Shown: in pieces, positions 6,604 through 6,922 of the stretch
Position numbering within the stretch: position 1 is the first letter of the stretch
Layout: each line of letters begins with the position of its first letter
From: Myxococcales bacterium
GTDB lineage: Bacteria; Myxococcota_A; Bradymonadia; UBA4248
Assembly: GCA_004554395.1 (NCBI GenBank)
Contig: SFMP01000005.1
Coordinates: 1 to 6,922, forward strand
Length of the DNA stretch: 6,922 bases
Direction of reading: 5' to 3'
Made by a program: the position numbers and the translations under genes
The notes under the pieces: generated by a model
Seen by the model: the letters and a program-made list of their open reading frames with translations, nothing else
Database searches by the model: none
What the model was told of the DNA's origin: nothing

Positions 6604-6735
6604 TCGCATCTTTTTCACATCTGCCGTAGGCAGATGTCCATTCCCCCTCGCATCTTTTTCACATCTGCCGTAGGCAGATGTCCATTCCCCCTCACATCTT
6701 TTTCACATCTGCCGTAGGCAGATGTCCATTCCCCC
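6604..6735. repeat. 44-bp tandem repeat, three units, each with a perfect 9-bp hairpin
   Basis: Units span 6604-6647, 6648-6691 and 6692-6735. They are identical apart from one G-to-A change near the start of unit 3 (6694). Each contains ACATCTGCC, loop GTA and GGCAGATGT, a perfect 9-bp stem (6617-6637, 6661-6681, 6705-6725), preceded by a T5 run and followed by a C-rich linker. There are no unique spacers, so this is not CRISPR. The 44-bp period is not a multiple of three, and open frames across it are artefacts. No T-run follows the stem on either strand, so terminator function is unlikely. Confidence 0.9.
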
Positions 6736-6922
6736 TCGCCATGCATAAAACGCCCGCACCGCGGGCGTCACTTTCCCCTCGCCATGCATAAAACGCCCGC
6801 ACCGCGGGCGTCACTTTCCCATCGCCATGCATAAAACGCCCGCACCGCGGGCGTCACTTTCCCCTCGCCATGCATAAAACGCCCGCACCGCGGGCGTCAC
6901 TTTCCCCTCGCCATGCATAAAA
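6736..6922. repeat. 43-bp tandem repeat, four units plus partial, runs off right edge
   Basis: Units span 6736-6778, 6779-6821, 6822-6864 and 6865-6907, with a partial fifth at 6908-6922. The only difference seen is A at 6821 in the linker. Each unit contains ACGCCCGC, loop ACC and GCGGGCGT, a perfect 8-bp stem, preceded by ATGCATAAA. The linker TTTCCCCTCGC is nearly the same as TTCCCCCTCGC in the adjoining 44-bp array, so the two arrays join through a shared sequence. The near-perfect identity suggests recent expansion. The true copy number is unknown because the array continues past the window. Confidence 0.9.
6746..6897 (-). terminator. Four tandem terminator-like hairpins for a leftward transcript
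   Basis: Read on the minus strand, each 43-bp unit gives stem ACGCCCGC, loop GGT, stem GCGGGCGT and then TTTAT, so the GC stem is followed by a run of four T including the last stem base. That is the outline of a short Rho-independent terminator. The four copies have stems at 6750-6768, 6793-6811, 6836-6854 and 6879-6897. On the plus strand the stem is followed by CACTTTCC, which is poorer. This would suit a convergent gene to the right of the window, which cannot be seen. Confidence 0.4.

Noticed and set aside
6366..6717. Open frames of 76, 83 and 112 codons on both strands over the right-flank repeats
   Set aside because: They consist of repeated hairpin sequence read through. The 81-bp, 44-bp and 43-bp units explain them completely, and no ribosome binding site or family similarity is visible.
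6617..6725. Three tandem terminators in the 44-bp array
   Set aside because: The 9-bp stem is followed by CCATTCC on the plus strand and by GAAAAAG on the minus strand, so the required T-run is absent in both directions.

Overview
The window looks like bacterial chromosome of moderately high GC. It has a compact two-gene core, frr followed by a very long TPR-type gene, flanked on both sides by DNA rich in short tandem and hairpin-forming repeats. The C-terminal domain of the long protein resembles the tails of large TPR proteins that I recall from Myxococcota and related former Deltaproteobacteria. That makes such a host plausible, but this rests on memory of the family and not on a search.

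Left flank (1-741). The window opens inside the last codons of a gene whose end is repeated 294 bp further on. The second copy (95-346) could encode an 83-residue protein with a run of GEMR repeats and a C-terminal helix-turn-helix-like tail, as in the C-termini of Rpn/PDDEXK-type putative transposases, but with no nuclease domain. Next comes a 230-bp block of palindromes (387-611): six hairpins, three of them in a 41-bp tandem array. A promoter-like sequence (662-690) and a ribosome binding site precede frr.

Core (742-6369). frr encodes a full-length 185-residue ribosome recycling factor. Twelve bases after its stop starts a 1685-codon gene for a cytoplasmic TPR-like solenoid protein. Its last ~280 residues look like a degenerate M48-peptidase-like domain without zinc ligands. 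The two genes are probably co-transcribed. GC skew and leucine codon choice change along the long gene.

Right flank (6370-6922). No gene is visible. It holds two identical 65-bp units, each with two hairpins of the left-flank family in opposite orientation, then a diverged member that may end the operon transcript. A 44-bp array (3 units, 9-bp perfect stem) follows, then a 43-bp array (4 units plus a partial one, 8-bp perfect stem) that runs off the window. The two arrays share a C-rich linker but have different, internally complementary stems. In the minus direction the 43-bp units look like repeated Rho-independent terminators.

The most unusual content is the repeat system. Eleven hairpins share one architecture (outer stem, single unpaired G, inner stem beginning TATT or TATG), yet their stem sequences differ with complementarity kept. 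They flank the frr operon in inverted orientation.
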